NCBI GenBank assembly: GCA_030432565.1
Contig: JAUIGV010000034.1
Location: 1-55,861 of the forward strand
Length of the DNA stretch: 55,861 nt
Direction: 5' to 3'
Origin: Verrucomicrobiia bacterium
GTDB taxonomy: Bacteria; Verrucomicrobiota; Verrucomicrobiia; Verrucomicrobiales; Akkermansiaceae
The notes beneath the pieces are model-generated. The model did not search any database. It worked only from the letters and a program-made list of their open reading frames with translations, and was not told the origin of the DNA. Below, in pieces: positions 27,728-36,147 of this stretch (positions within the stretch are counted from its first letter, which is position 1; each line of letters begins with the position of its first letter). The position numbers and the translations under genes were made by a program.

Positions 27728-30700
27728 ATGATCTTTTCCCATCGAAAAAACCTCCTCACATTCTGCCTCGGATTTCTTGCTTCCGGACCCGGCCTCTCCG
27801 CCGCTCCGGAGTTCTCCCTGACGCCGCGGACCACTGATCTGATCGAGAACTATTGTATCGACTGTCACGAGGACGGGAGCAGCAAGGGTGGCATCCGCCT
27901 CGACAACCTGCCCGGCCTTTCCCTCGACGCGCGACTGGACCTTCTGAACAAGATGCAGGAGCAGCTCCATTTTGAAGAGATGCCTCCCAGGAAGAAGGAC
28001 CAGCCCGCCGAGGAGGAGCGCGCCGAACTCATCTCATGGATCTCCCGCGAACTCGGAAAACACAACGCCTCAAAGCTGGAGGATAAACTTCGCATGCCCG
28101 ACTACGGCAACTATGTGAACCACGACAAGCTCTTCTCCGGCGAATACGCCCACCTCAAACCCTTCACCCCCGACCGCCGCTGGCTCATCAGCGAGTTCAT
28201 CTTTGACGCCAAATTCAACAAGCTCCTCAACCACAAACCATTCCAAACAATCGACGGGAAACGTGAATTCGTCATCGGCGAAAACAACCGGCGCGTCAAC
28301 CTCACCAACCCCTTCCTCCTCCCCACCAACACCGGCGTCCGTTACTACGACACCGCAACCCTGAACGGCGGACACCTGCTGACCATGTTAACCAATGCCA
28401 AAAACGCAGCAGCTTACATGACCGGGCACCTTGCCGCCAGAGACCGCAACTACCTTCCCTCCTTCAATGCGATCATGGCCGAGGAGGACCGGCACAACTC
28501 CATACTCGAATCGCGAAAGCGCTTCCTCGACAACTTTATCGAGCCTGTCCTTCTCGAGCTTTACGGAAAAAAACACCAATCCCTCCTCCCTGAGTTCAAA
28601 CAGCTCTCTGTCACCGAAGCTGCCGAAACTGAAACAAAAAAAGCCCCCTTCCATGCCGCAAACCCAGGGAAAGAGGAACTGGTAATCATCTTCCGCTCGA
28701 TGCGGCGTCTTGAAAAAGAAGGTGACACCGATGCCCAACTCATCACGAGGTGCGAGCGCGAGTGGTTTTACTTCGGTCACAACGAGCGCAAGATCCAGGC
28801 CCGCGTCACCTTCCTCCGCAACTACATGGAAGAATGGCGCCAACAAATCGAGCAGCACAAATACGATGAGCGAAACAGGCGCTTCGACTACAAGCCACTC
28901 CCCGAATCCGAAATGCACATCGTCGGCACAACCATTCGCAAACACCGCAAGAAAGGAGACCGCTACCAAACTATCATCGAAAAGTGCATGACTGACTGGA
29001 GGCAGGGCTTCAAGCAAGAACGCAAGGAGGCCGGCCCTCCCGCGCCAGAACTCGTCGCAAAACTCATCGAGGAACTTTTCGCCAAAATTTACGAAAGGAA
29101 ACCCACCGCCAAGGAAATCGCCAAATACCAGGCACTTACCGGAAACTACCTCACCAGTCTAGGCAATCTCAAGGGAGTCCAGAAGCTCATCCAAACCCTC
29201 ATCCTGCAGTCCGAGTTTGTTTATCGAAACGAGTTCGGCTCCGGCGAGCCCGACGAACACGGTCGCCGCATGCTGACTCCACGCGATGCCAGCTACGCCA
29301 TTTCCTATGCTCTCACCGACAGCAGCCCGGACGAAGAACTGGCAAAAGCCGCGGCCGAAGGCCGGCTCAATTCCCGGGAAGACTACGCGCGGCAGGTCAT
29401 CCGACTCCTCAAGAAGCGGGATCAATTCTATGTCATCGACGAAGCTGTCCAGCGACTCAATGAAACAGCGAGTATTACCGACCTTCCCATCCGAAATCTT
29501 CGTTTCTTCCGCGAATTCTTCGGCTACCAAAAGATGCTCCCTATCTTCAAGGACCGAAAACGTTTCGGCGGGGACTACGATGGCTCCAAAGGTCGACTCG
29601 TCGGAGAAGCCGACCGACTTGTCGAACACTTCCTCAAGAAAGATAGGAACGTTTTTGAAGAACTCCTCACCACCGAAAAATTCTACGTTTACCACTCCGG
29701 AGACAACGGGCACATGACCGCGGCCTCGGATCGCATTCGCCGCATTCACGAATATTTCAAAGACAAGGACTGGCAAAACTTCGAAAAAGAAGACCTCCTC
29801 GAGCACAAGGAATTCCTCGCCGAAGTGAAGATGCGCGGCGTCAATGTCGATGAGCTCGAAAAGAAGGGCCGACGCAACCCGATCAGGGAGTTCAAAAGAG
29901 CTCTCACCAGCTTCGCCATCCGACTCGACGAAGGCGAAACCGGAGCAGCGCCCTACGTCTCCTTCCCGGCTCACGGAAAATACAACGCCGACACCCGCAC
30001 CGGCAGGCGGCTCCAAAGCCCCGAGGTGGCCAAGTTCTACAACATCCAACTCGACAAATGGAACTACCCCGGAGTCCAACCCGCCAAAGTCGAACATCGC
30101 AAGGGAATGCTCACCCACCCCGCCTGGCTCATCGCCCACGCTCAAAACACCGAAACCGATCCCGTCAAACGAGGCAAGTGGATCCGTGAAAAACTCCTCG
30201 CCGGAACCATTCCCGATATCCCCATCACCGTCGAAGCACAAATCCCCGAGGATCACACCCGCACCCTCCGGCATCGCCTCGCCGGCGTGACCGAAGAGAA
30301 ATACTGCTGGCGCTGCCACCAGCGCATGAACCCCCTCGGATACGCCTTCGAAATGTTCGATGACTTTGGACGCTTCCGCACCGAGGAAGCCCTTGAGCAT
30401 CCCGACAACCTTATCAAGAAGGGACCGGACAAGGCGGAACCGCACGTAGATCTTCGCGATACCTACAAAACCCTACCCGTCAATTCCAAAGGATCTCTCG
30501 AAGGCACCGGCGACGACAAACTCGACGGCGAAGTCGCCAACGCCCTCGAACTTGCCGACCGTCTCGCCCGCTCAACCCGCGTCCGCCAATCCATTATCCG
30601 TCACGCCTTCCGCTTCTACATGGGGCGCAACGAACGCCTCACCGATTCAAAAACCCTCATCGACGCCGACAACGCTTATGTTCAGAGTGGCGGCAGCTTT

Positions 30701-30769
30701 AACGCCGTCGTCCTCTCCCTCCTCACTTCAGATTCCTTCCTCTACCGCAAAGCCAAACCCACTTCCTGA
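27728..30769 (+). CDS. Planctomycete-type cytochrome protein, DUF1587/1592/1588/1585 (copy B, long form)
   Basis: 1,013 residues from the ATG giving MIFSHRKNLL, a signal peptide; the longer frame upstream lacks one. N-terminal heme site CIDCH (residues 43-47) is followed by FEEMPPRKK, the family's MPP segment. The DUF1595/1592 part (ASYAISYALTDSSPDEEL; LRFFREFFGYQ), DUF1588 (GMLTHPAWLIAHAQNTETDP), a second heme site YCWRCHQRMNPLGYAF and DUF1585 (FRFYMGRNERLTDSKTL) follow in order. About 200 extra residues, mostly charged helix, sit at roughly 238-441, before the DUF1595 region; copy A lacks them. DUF1552 copy B begins 4 bases after its stop, so the pair is translated from one transcript. Confidence 0.9.
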   Translation: MIFSHRKNLLTFCLGFLASGPGLSAAPEFSLTPRTTDLIENYCIDCHEDGSSKGGIRLDNLPGLSLDARLDLLNKMQEQLHFEEMPPRKKDQPAEEERAELISWISRELGKHNASKLEDKLRMPDYGNYVNHDKLFSGEYAHLKPFTPDRRWLISEFIFDAKFNKLLNHKPFQTIDGKREFVIGENNRRVNLTNPFLLPTNTGVRYYDTATLNGGHLLTMLTNAKNAAAYMTGHLAARDRNYLPSFNAIMAEEDRHNSILESRKRFLDNFIEPVLLELYGKKHQSLLPEFKQLSVTEAAETETKKAPFHAANPGKEELVIIFRSMRRLEKEGDTDAQLITRCEREWFYFGHNERKIQARVTFLRNYMEEWRQQIEQHKYDERNRRFDYKPLPESEMHIVGTTIRKHRKKGDRYQTIIEKCMTDWRQGFKQERKEAGPPAPELVAKLIEELFAKIYERKPTAKEIAKYQALTGNYLTSLGNLKGVQKLIQTLILQSEFVYRNEFGSGEPDEHGRRMLTPRDASYAISYALTDSSPDEELAKAAAEGRLNSREDYARQVIRLLKKRDQFYVIDEAVQRLNETASITDLPIRNLRFFREFFGYQKMLPIFKDRKRFGGDYDGSKGRLVGEADRLVEHFLKKDRNVFEELLTTEKFYVYHSGDNGHMTAASDRIRRIHEYFKDKDWQNFEKEDLLEHKEFLAEVKMRGVNVDELEKKGRRNPIREFKRALTSFAIRLDEGETGAAPYVSFPAHGKYNADTRTGRRLQSPEVAKFYNIQLDKWNYPGVQPAKVEHRKGMLTHPAWLIAHAQNTETDPVKRGKWIREKLLAGTIPDIPITVEAQIPEDHTRTLRHRLAGVTEEKYCWRCHQRMNPLGYAFEMFDDFGRFRTEEALEHPDNLIKKGPDKAEPHVDLRDTYKTLPVNSKGSLEGTGDDKLDGEVANALELADRLARSTRVRQSIIRHAFRFYMGRNERLTDSKTLIDADNAYVQSGGSFNAVVLSLLTSDSFLYRKAKPTS

Positions 30770-30773
30770 TTCC

Positions 30774-32156
30774 ATGTTTAACCGAAGAAATTTCCTAAAA
30801 ACCTCCGCTCTCGGCGCAGGATCTCTCGTCCTTCCGGGTTTCAGTGCCCCCTTGGCTGGCGGTGCTCCGAAACGCTTCGTTTTTATTCGAAAATCAAATG
30901 GCATCCGCCCGAACGAAGTCACGCCCCCCACCTTCACGGAGGAGCAAAAGAACCTCGACAAAAAAAAGGAAGCCTTTGAAGTTGATCTTGACCGGCACGA
31001 ACTGCCCGCCTGGCTCCAACCGATCGCCAGGCACAAGGCCAACCTTTCCATCTTGCAGGGTCTCTCTTGCAAAATGAGCGAGAACGGCCACTGGTCCTAT
31101 TCCTCCGTCATGGGAGCCTTCAAATCGGGCCGCAATTCGCTGAGCGGAATCAAGCGTACCACGATCGACTTCGAAATGGCCAAACTCTTCCCCTCGCCTT
31201 TCGGCCACGTTGAACTCTCGCTCACCGGAAACTACAGCACCTTTCGTACTGGCATCGTTTCCGGCTACTCCGCTCCCGGACCGCACCAGCGAAACTACTG
31301 CTACGCTGACCCCCGGACCGCATACAACGAACTCTTCAAGTCCGTCCTCAATCCCGATGCAGTCGACTCCGACAATGCCATGCTCGAGTTTCTCGAAGGC
31401 GAGGAATCCCTCAAAGCCGATCTCATTCAGGGCTACGAAAAGCTAAAACTGAGCAACCACATCGAATCCATCGATTCCATCCGTGCCCGCAACAAGAAGC
31501 TCGAAAAAATGTCAGGTACCATTGCCAGACATCTGCCTAAAATCGCTCCCATCCATGACAACGGTGGTCCCAACGCCTCTACTCCCGAGAAGCAGAAGGC
31601 GATGACCGACATCCTCACCGCGGCCCTCATCACGGGTCTGACAAATGTTGTCACCTATACCATCGACGAACTGTCCACTCCCATCAAAGGAATCAAAGGA
31701 AACGAAGGCGACCACATCTCCATACACGAACTCGGCCACAACGGCGGATACAGCGGTGTCCCGGCCGACCAAATCCGCGAGAAAATCCGGGTGGGTCACA
31801 TGGAACAGGTTAACGCGATCGTCGAAAAACTCAAAGCGACCCCCGAAGGCAATGGCACCATGTTCGACAACACTGTCGTCATGTATTTCCCCGAAAATGG
31901 CGAAGGACACCACAGCCACGGCACGGAGGCCCCCTTCATTATTCTCAGCGGCGAAAAATCCAATCTCGATATGGCCGGCCGCTACATCCGTCTCCCCTAT
32001 CATGCCACCGCGGGCCACAAAACCATTGGCAACTGGTACACCACCCTCTTGAACGCATACGGCAATCCGATCGAGCACTACGGCGACTTCGACATTGAAA
32101 CCGCCCGTAAAAAGATCGACCAAACCGGTGCCATCAAACAATTCATGCGAGCGTAG
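30774..32156 (+). CDS. DUF1552 protein with twin-arginine-like signal (copy B)
   Basis: 460 residues. The start is the ATG 4 bases after the cytochrome stop, giving MFNRRNFLKTSALGAGSLV, a Tat-like signal. Family features match copy A (14295-15689): APKRFVFIRKSNGIRPNEV, LSILQGLSCKMSENGHWSY, ITGLTNVVTYTIDEL, HISIHELGHNGG and VVMYFPENGEGHHSHGTEAPFIIL. The spacing to the cytochrome and the repeated pairing in both copies support a joint function. It is followed after 73 bases by a sulfatase on the same strand. Confidence 0.9.
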   Translation: MFNRRNFLKTSALGAGSLVLPGFSAPLAGGAPKRFVFIRKSNGIRPNEVTPPTFTEEQKNLDKKKEAFEVDLDRHELPAWLQPIARHKANLSILQGLSCKMSENGHWSYSSVMGAFKSGRNSLSGIKRTTIDFEMAKLFPSPFGHVELSLTGNYSTFRTGIVSGYSAPGPHQRNYCYADPRTAYNELFKSVLNPDAVDSDNAMLEFLEGEESLKADLIQGYEKLKLSNHIESIDSIRARNKKLEKMSGTIARHLPKIAPIHDNGGPNASTPEKQKAMTDILTAALITGLTNVVTYTIDELSTPIKGIKGNEGDHISIHELGHNGGYSGVPADQIREKIRVGHMEQVNAIVEKLKATPEGNGTMFDNTVVMYFPENGEGHHSHGTEAPFIILSGEKSNLDMAGRYIRLPYHATAGHKTIGNWYTTLLNAYGNPIEHYGDFDIETARKKIDQTGAIKQFMRA

Positions 32157-32229
32157 TCGAAAGATCCCGCTTTCGAAAATCTTCTTCAAACCACCAAAAG
32201 CAGAGGCTTTTGGCGACTTCCAGCAAACC

Positions 32230-33594
32230 ATGAAATTTTTTGTCCTCTTCTCGCTCCTCATCACCGTAGCCTCCGCCCGTAAACCCAACATCATCCTCAT
32301 CTACATGGATGACATGGGCTATGGCGACATCGGATGCTTCGGATCCACAAAAAACCGCACTCCCATCATCGATCACCTCGCGAAAGAAGGCATGCGCTTC
32401 ACCGACTTTTACGTCACCTCGGGAGTTTGCACCCCCTCACGGTCCAGTCTCCTTACCGGCTGTTATCCCCGTCGCATCAACATGCACGTCGACGAGAATA
32501 AGAAATGGGTTCTCTTCCCAAATGCCCGCAAAGGCCTCAATCCCGGGGAAACTACCATCGCCGAAATCCTCAAGGATCAGGGATACGCCACCACCTGCAT
32601 TGGCAAGTGGCACCTCGGCGACCAACCCGAGTTCCTCCCGACCAAACATGGCTTCGATTCCTATTTCGGTATTCCTTACTCAAACGACATGGGCCGTAAA
32701 AACATCCCTCTCCCGCTTCTCCGGAATGAAACAGTCATCGAAGCTCCCGTCGCCCAATCACCCATCACCCTTCGCTATACCGAAGAGGCAATCTCCTTTA
32801 TCAGGACCAATCGGGACAAGCCCTTTTTCCTCTACTTGCCACACACCTCGGTTCACCTGCCCCTCTTTCCCGGCGAGGGATTCAAGGGGAAATCCAATAA
32901 CGGAAAATACGGCGACTGGATCGAAGAAGTCGATGCCGCAACTGGCCTTTTGCTCGCAGTTCTAAAAAAAGAGAAACTTGTTGAAGACACTCTCATTATT
33001 TTCACCTCCGACAATGGCTCCAACAATCGCAACGGCGGTAGCAACGCTCCGCTTGGGGGAGCAAAGGGATCCACTCATGAAGGCGGCATGCGTGTTCCAT
33101 GCGTCATGCATTGGCCCGGAAAAATCCCGGCGGACTCCACGTGCTCCGGAGTCACCTCGACTCTCGACCTTCTCCCAACCTTTGCTGCCCTCACCGGTGG
33201 AAAACTCCCGGCCAAAAAAATCGACGGTCACGACATCAGCGACCTCATCTTTGCCAAGCCCGGCGCAAAATCACCTCACAAGGCTTTTTATTATTACCAC
33301 ACAACCCAACTCCAGGCCATCCGAAGCGGGAAATGGAAGTTGGTTCTCCCTCAAGCCCAGAAATTGGAAGGTTGGAGCGGTAAGAAGAAAGACACCCCGA
33401 CCCAGCTTTACGATCTCTCCGTCGATCCCGGGGAATCAACCAACCTGGCGGAGAAGCACCCGGACGTGGTCGCACAACTCACCAAGTTCGCCAAAGAGGC
33501 GCGACAGGATTTGGGCGACGGTGACCATGAGGGAAATGGGCAGCGCCCTGCCGGTTGGGTGGATAAAGCCAAACCACTCCTGCTCGACAATTGA
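32230..33594 (+). CDS. Secreted formylglycine-dependent sulfatase (arylsulfatase family)
   Basis: 454-residue sulfatase, probably removing sulfate esters from polysaccharides. It starts at the ATG giving MKFFVLFSLLITVASA, a signal peptide; the longer frame overlaps the previous gene. Metal-binding Asp27-Asp28 in IYMDDMGYGDIG, and the C-x-P-S-R motif (Cys67, TPSR) that must be converted to formylglycine. Further landmarks are CIGKWHLGD, FFLYLPHTSVHLP and IIFTSDNGSN. No formylglycine-generating enzyme lies in the window. It sits between the DUF1552 gene and an FG-GAP protein, with near-zero spacing to the latter. The exact substrate cannot be predicted. Confidence 0.95.
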   Translation: MKFFVLFSLLITVASARKPNIILIYMDDMGYGDIGCFGSTKNRTPIIDHLAKEGMRFTDFYVTSGVCTPSRSSLLTGCYPRRINMHVDENKKWVLFPNARKGLNPGETTIAEILKDQGYATTCIGKWHLGDQPEFLPTKHGFDSYFGIPYSNDMGRKNIPLPLLRNETVIEAPVAQSPITLRYTEEAISFIRTNRDKPFFLYLPHTSVHLPLFPGEGFKGKSNNGKYGDWIEEVDAATGLLLAVLKKEKLVEDTLIIFTSDNGSNNRNGGSNAPLGGAKGSTHEGGMRVPCVMHWPGKIPADSTCSGVTSTLDLLPTFAALTGGKLPAKKIDGHDISDLIFAKPGAKSPHKAFYYYHTTQLQAIRSGKWKLVLPQAQKLEGWSGKKKDTPTQLYDLSVDPGESTNLAEKHPDVVAQLTKFAKEARQDLGDGDHEGNGQRPAGWVDKAKPLLLDN

Positions 33595-33596
33595 TT

Positions 33597-34787
33597 GTGA
33601 GGTTCTTTCTGTCCCTTCTCCTTTTTACTCTTCCGCTCCCTGGTGAGGAAGCCTGGCAACGTCATACCATTGATGACAGTTCTCAAGGGGCCGATGGCGT
33701 TCGCCTTGCCGATGTCAACGGCGACGGACTGATGGACATCGCCACCGGATGGGAGGAAGGTGGAATTGTCCGGGCCTACCTCCATCCAGGCGTCAAGAAG
33801 GCCTCTCAAAAATGGCCCGCCGTCACCGTGGGCAAGGTCCGATCAGCCGAGGATGCCGTCTTCGCCGATCTTGATAACGATGGTAATTTCGACGTCATCA
33901 GCTCTTGTGAGGGTGGAACCAAAACGATGTTCGTTCATTGGGCACCTAAAGAGTCTTCTTCATTTCTCGATTCCGAAAAATGGAAGACCGACAGCATCCC
34001 CGCCACCGCAAACAGACAATCATGGATGTATGCTCTCCCAAAATCCATCGACGGAAAGAATGGCCTAGATCTCATCGTCAGCTCAAAAGGCAAACACGGC
34101 AGCGTGGGCTGGCTTGAAATCCCTGAAGACGCCCGACAGGTTTCCAATTGGAAATTTCACAAGCTTCAAGATGCCGGTTGGATCATGTCCTTGATCTCCA
34201 TCGATATGAACAAGGATGGAAAGGACGACCTCCTGATCAGCGACCGCCGCGGTCACAAACGCGGAGTTTACTGGCTGGAATACCCGGGACCTGGTTCCGC
34301 CCTCGACCCGGACAAGTGGATACGACATGAAATCGGAGGCGCCGATCGTGAAATTAAATTCATCTCACACGGCGACCTCGACCAAGACGGTCAAACTGAT
34401 GTCATCGCCATCGACAAGGCTTCCATCATTTGGTTTCGAGCATCCAAAACCGGATGGGAGGAACATGTCATCGGACTTCCCGAGGGAGTTGGTGGTGGAA
34501 AAAGCGCAGTCGTTTTTGATGTCGATCTTGACGGCAGGAACGACCTCGTCTTCAGCTGTGAAGGAGCCAAGGCCCCACTATCCGGAACGCGATGGCTTTC
34601 CTACAGGGACTCCCCGTTTGAAAAGGATTGGCTCAGTCATGAAATTGCGGGAGCGTCTGGTCTCAAATACGACCGCATAGTCCCCTATGATGTCGACGGT
34701 GATGGCGACCTCGACGTTTTCTGCTGCGAAGAACGCGATCAACTCGGAGTCTTCTGGTATGAAAACCCCTTTGGCCAGAAACGGTAG
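33597..34787 (+). CDS. Secreted FG-GAP/VCBS-repeat beta-propeller protein
   Basis: 396 residues from the GTG at 33597 (signal peptide MRFFLSLLLFTLPLPGEE); a TTG six bases earlier would overlap the sulfatase stop. At least six calcium-binding loops of the D-x-D/N-x-D-G type are spaced through the protein: DVNGDGLMD, DLDNDGNFD, DMNKDGKDD, DLDQDGQTD, DVDLDGRND and DVDGDGDLD, as in FG-GAP/VCBS propellers. No catalytic motif is visible; such proteins usually bind ligands or partners at the cell surface. It is translationally close to the sulfatase and likely cotranscribed, so it may present or recognise the same glycan. Confidence 0.9.
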   Translation: MRFFLSLLLFTLPLPGEEAWQRHTIDDSSQGADGVRLADVNGDGLMDIATGWEEGGIVRAYLHPGVKKASQKWPAVTVGKVRSAEDAVFADLDNDGNFDVISSCEGGTKTMFVHWAPKESSSFLDSEKWKTDSIPATANRQSWMYALPKSIDGKNGLDLIVSSKGKHGSVGWLEIPEDARQVSNWKFHKLQDAGWIMSLISIDMNKDGKDDLLISDRRGHKRGVYWLEYPGPGSALDPDKWIRHEIGGADREIKFISHGDLDQDGQTDVIAIDKASIIWFRASKTGWEEHVIGLPEGVGGGKSAVVFDVDLDGRNDLVFSCEGAKAPLSGTRWLSYRDSPFEKDWLSHEIAGASGLKYDRIVPYDVDGDGDLDVFCCEERDQLGVFWYENPFGQKR

Positions 34788-34791
34788 GCCG

Positions 34792-34815
34792 TCGTCTCAA
34801 AATTGATTGAGACGA
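34792..34815. terminator. Symmetric hairpin between convergent genes
   Basis: Arms TCGTCTCAA (34792-34800) and TTGAGACGA (34807-34815) are perfect inverted repeats with a six-base loop. It lies 4 bases after the FG-GAP stop and about 40 bases after the stop of the convergent secreted protein, where a bidirectional terminator is expected. No U-run follows on either strand, so intrinsic termination would be non-classical. Confidence 0.5.
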
Positions 34816-34855
34816 AGACCAGTTTCACTCACTCACGACCCAGGCAAACCACGAA

Positions 34856-35950
34856 CTAATTTGCAACCGGTGGCACCTCAACCCGGATGAAACTCGAATT
34901 TTTCAAAGTTCCGAAAGCGACACCCTCGATGGTTGCAGTTCCATTTTCATCGGTCACAATCGTATTTCCCGCCACTGATCCGACACTGGCTGTTGCATCG
35001 CCAAGTTCGATGGTCCTCGCATTGGGCCCTTCAAATTCCAGGTCTTCCGCTTCCACAAGAATATAAGACGTGTTTGCAGCCCCCGTGATACTTGCGGCAA
35101 AGGTACCAGTGGCCAAATCATAAGAAAAGTCCGTCACGGCCAGCGTGAATGGCGCGACCGATGCCCCCGACAAAACAGTTCCTCCGAAGCGGCCATTGCC
35201 GGTATCATCTACCCCGTTACCCAGATAGATGTATTCGATGACATCATAGCCGGCGTCATTAACGAAATCCACTTCCGCAACGTAATACTCCGCCCGATTG
35301 GCTCTGTCTCCGTTGAGATGCACGTCCTCCACCGTAATGTCAGGTGCCGGACCATCAGCATCCTTCATGACCACACTCACCACGGGAGTTGCGCTGAACG
35401 CCCCATAGAAAATATTGACGGTACCTGCGCCCAAGGCCGAGATATCAATGCTTGCCTCAATCTGACCAAAACTGCGATAGCCCGGCCCTGTTGAGTCTCT
35501 GGGATTTTCGGGATTCAGCAGATCAGGCCCCGGGTCGCTCTCTGTCCAAAGAGTGAGTTGATCCTGGGCAAACCCGTCGAATACTGTGTCCGTGGTCGTA
35601 TAGGTAATGAGACCGCCGCTCTCCCGACCAATCGTTAGAACGTCTCGAGCACCACCGATAAAAGACCACCCCAGGACGGGACCGGAAAAAGGACGCTGAA
35701 AGGCATCCGCTGGATCACCGGTTCCTGGCAAATCAGCGGCCACCGACGCATAACCCGAATTTTCAGGGTGCACTGAGACGAAATAAGGCCCTCCCTCACT
35801 ATTGTTGCCATTCTCTCTCACGGAAAGAGCATTTTGTTCGGAGCCAATGGTTGCCTGAAAGCCCACCTCAAGGCTTGCCGCATGAGTCGTTCCAATGAGA
35901 ACAGGGAGTCCAACCAATAAGGCAGGTGTTGGGGGAAATAGGTTTTTCAT
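34856..35950 (-). CDS. Secreted protein of unknown function, beta-rich
   Basis: 364 residues, not recognised. The ATG giving MKNLFPPTPALLVGLPVLIG starts a signal peptide ending near GTTHAA. The rest is acidic, rich in Gly, Ala, Thr, Val and Asp, and alternates in a beta-strand-like way; no cysteine cluster, heme or catalytic motif is visible. The C-terminus (FIRVEVPPVAN) has no PEP-CTERM or sortase signal. It looks like the extracellular autotransporter-free surface proteins common in Verrucomicrobiota. It stands alone, with about 200 bases of upstream sequence and a terminator-like hairpin downstream. Confidence 0.82.
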   Translation of the reverse strand: MKNLFPPTPALLVGLPVLIGTTHAASLEVGFQATIGSEQNALSVRENGNNSEGGPYFVSVHPENSGYASVAADLPGTGDPADAFQRPFSGPVLGWSFIGGARDVLTIGRESGGLITYTTTDTVFDGFAQDQLTLWTESDPGPDLLNPENPRDSTGPGYRSFGQIEASIDISALGAGTVNIFYGAFSATPVVSVVMKDADGPAPDITVEDVHLNGDRANRAEYYVAEVDFVNDAGYDVIEYIYLGNGVDDTGNGRFGGTVLSGASVAPFTLAVTDFSYDLATGTFAASITGAANTSYILVEAEDLEFEGPNARTIELGDATASVGSVAGNTIVTDENGTATIEGVAFGTLKNSSFIRVEVPPVAN

Positions 35951-36147
35951 GATGATATGGTGAGTCAAATTGTTTCAATCTTGCGGCGATGATACGATCG
36001 TCTGGAAAAGAATCCTGTCAATCCGGTCAAAGAAAAACTCACGCCAAACACGGACCCCCGGCACCCATGGACACAAAACCCGAATAACCGGAACCTTCGC
36101 TGCAACCATTCCGACCATGGAAACGAAAGAAGCAGCGAAAGACCGGA
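35951..36147. other. 197-base intergenic region
   Basis: It holds the upstream region of the secreted protein gene. On the minus strand a TTGACA occurs (near 36017-36022) but no -10 lies at normal spacing (a TATCAT is about 21 bases away). The GGATTGACAGGATT context resembles a low-complexity sequence often seen between genes in PVC genomes. No coding region with recognisable product was found. Confidence 0.4.

Noticed and set aside
29159-30445. Long open frame on the minus strand opposite the copy B cytochrome gene
   Set aside because: Its residues mirror the codons of the plus-strand gene, which has two heme motifs and family domains. No start signal or family resemblance.
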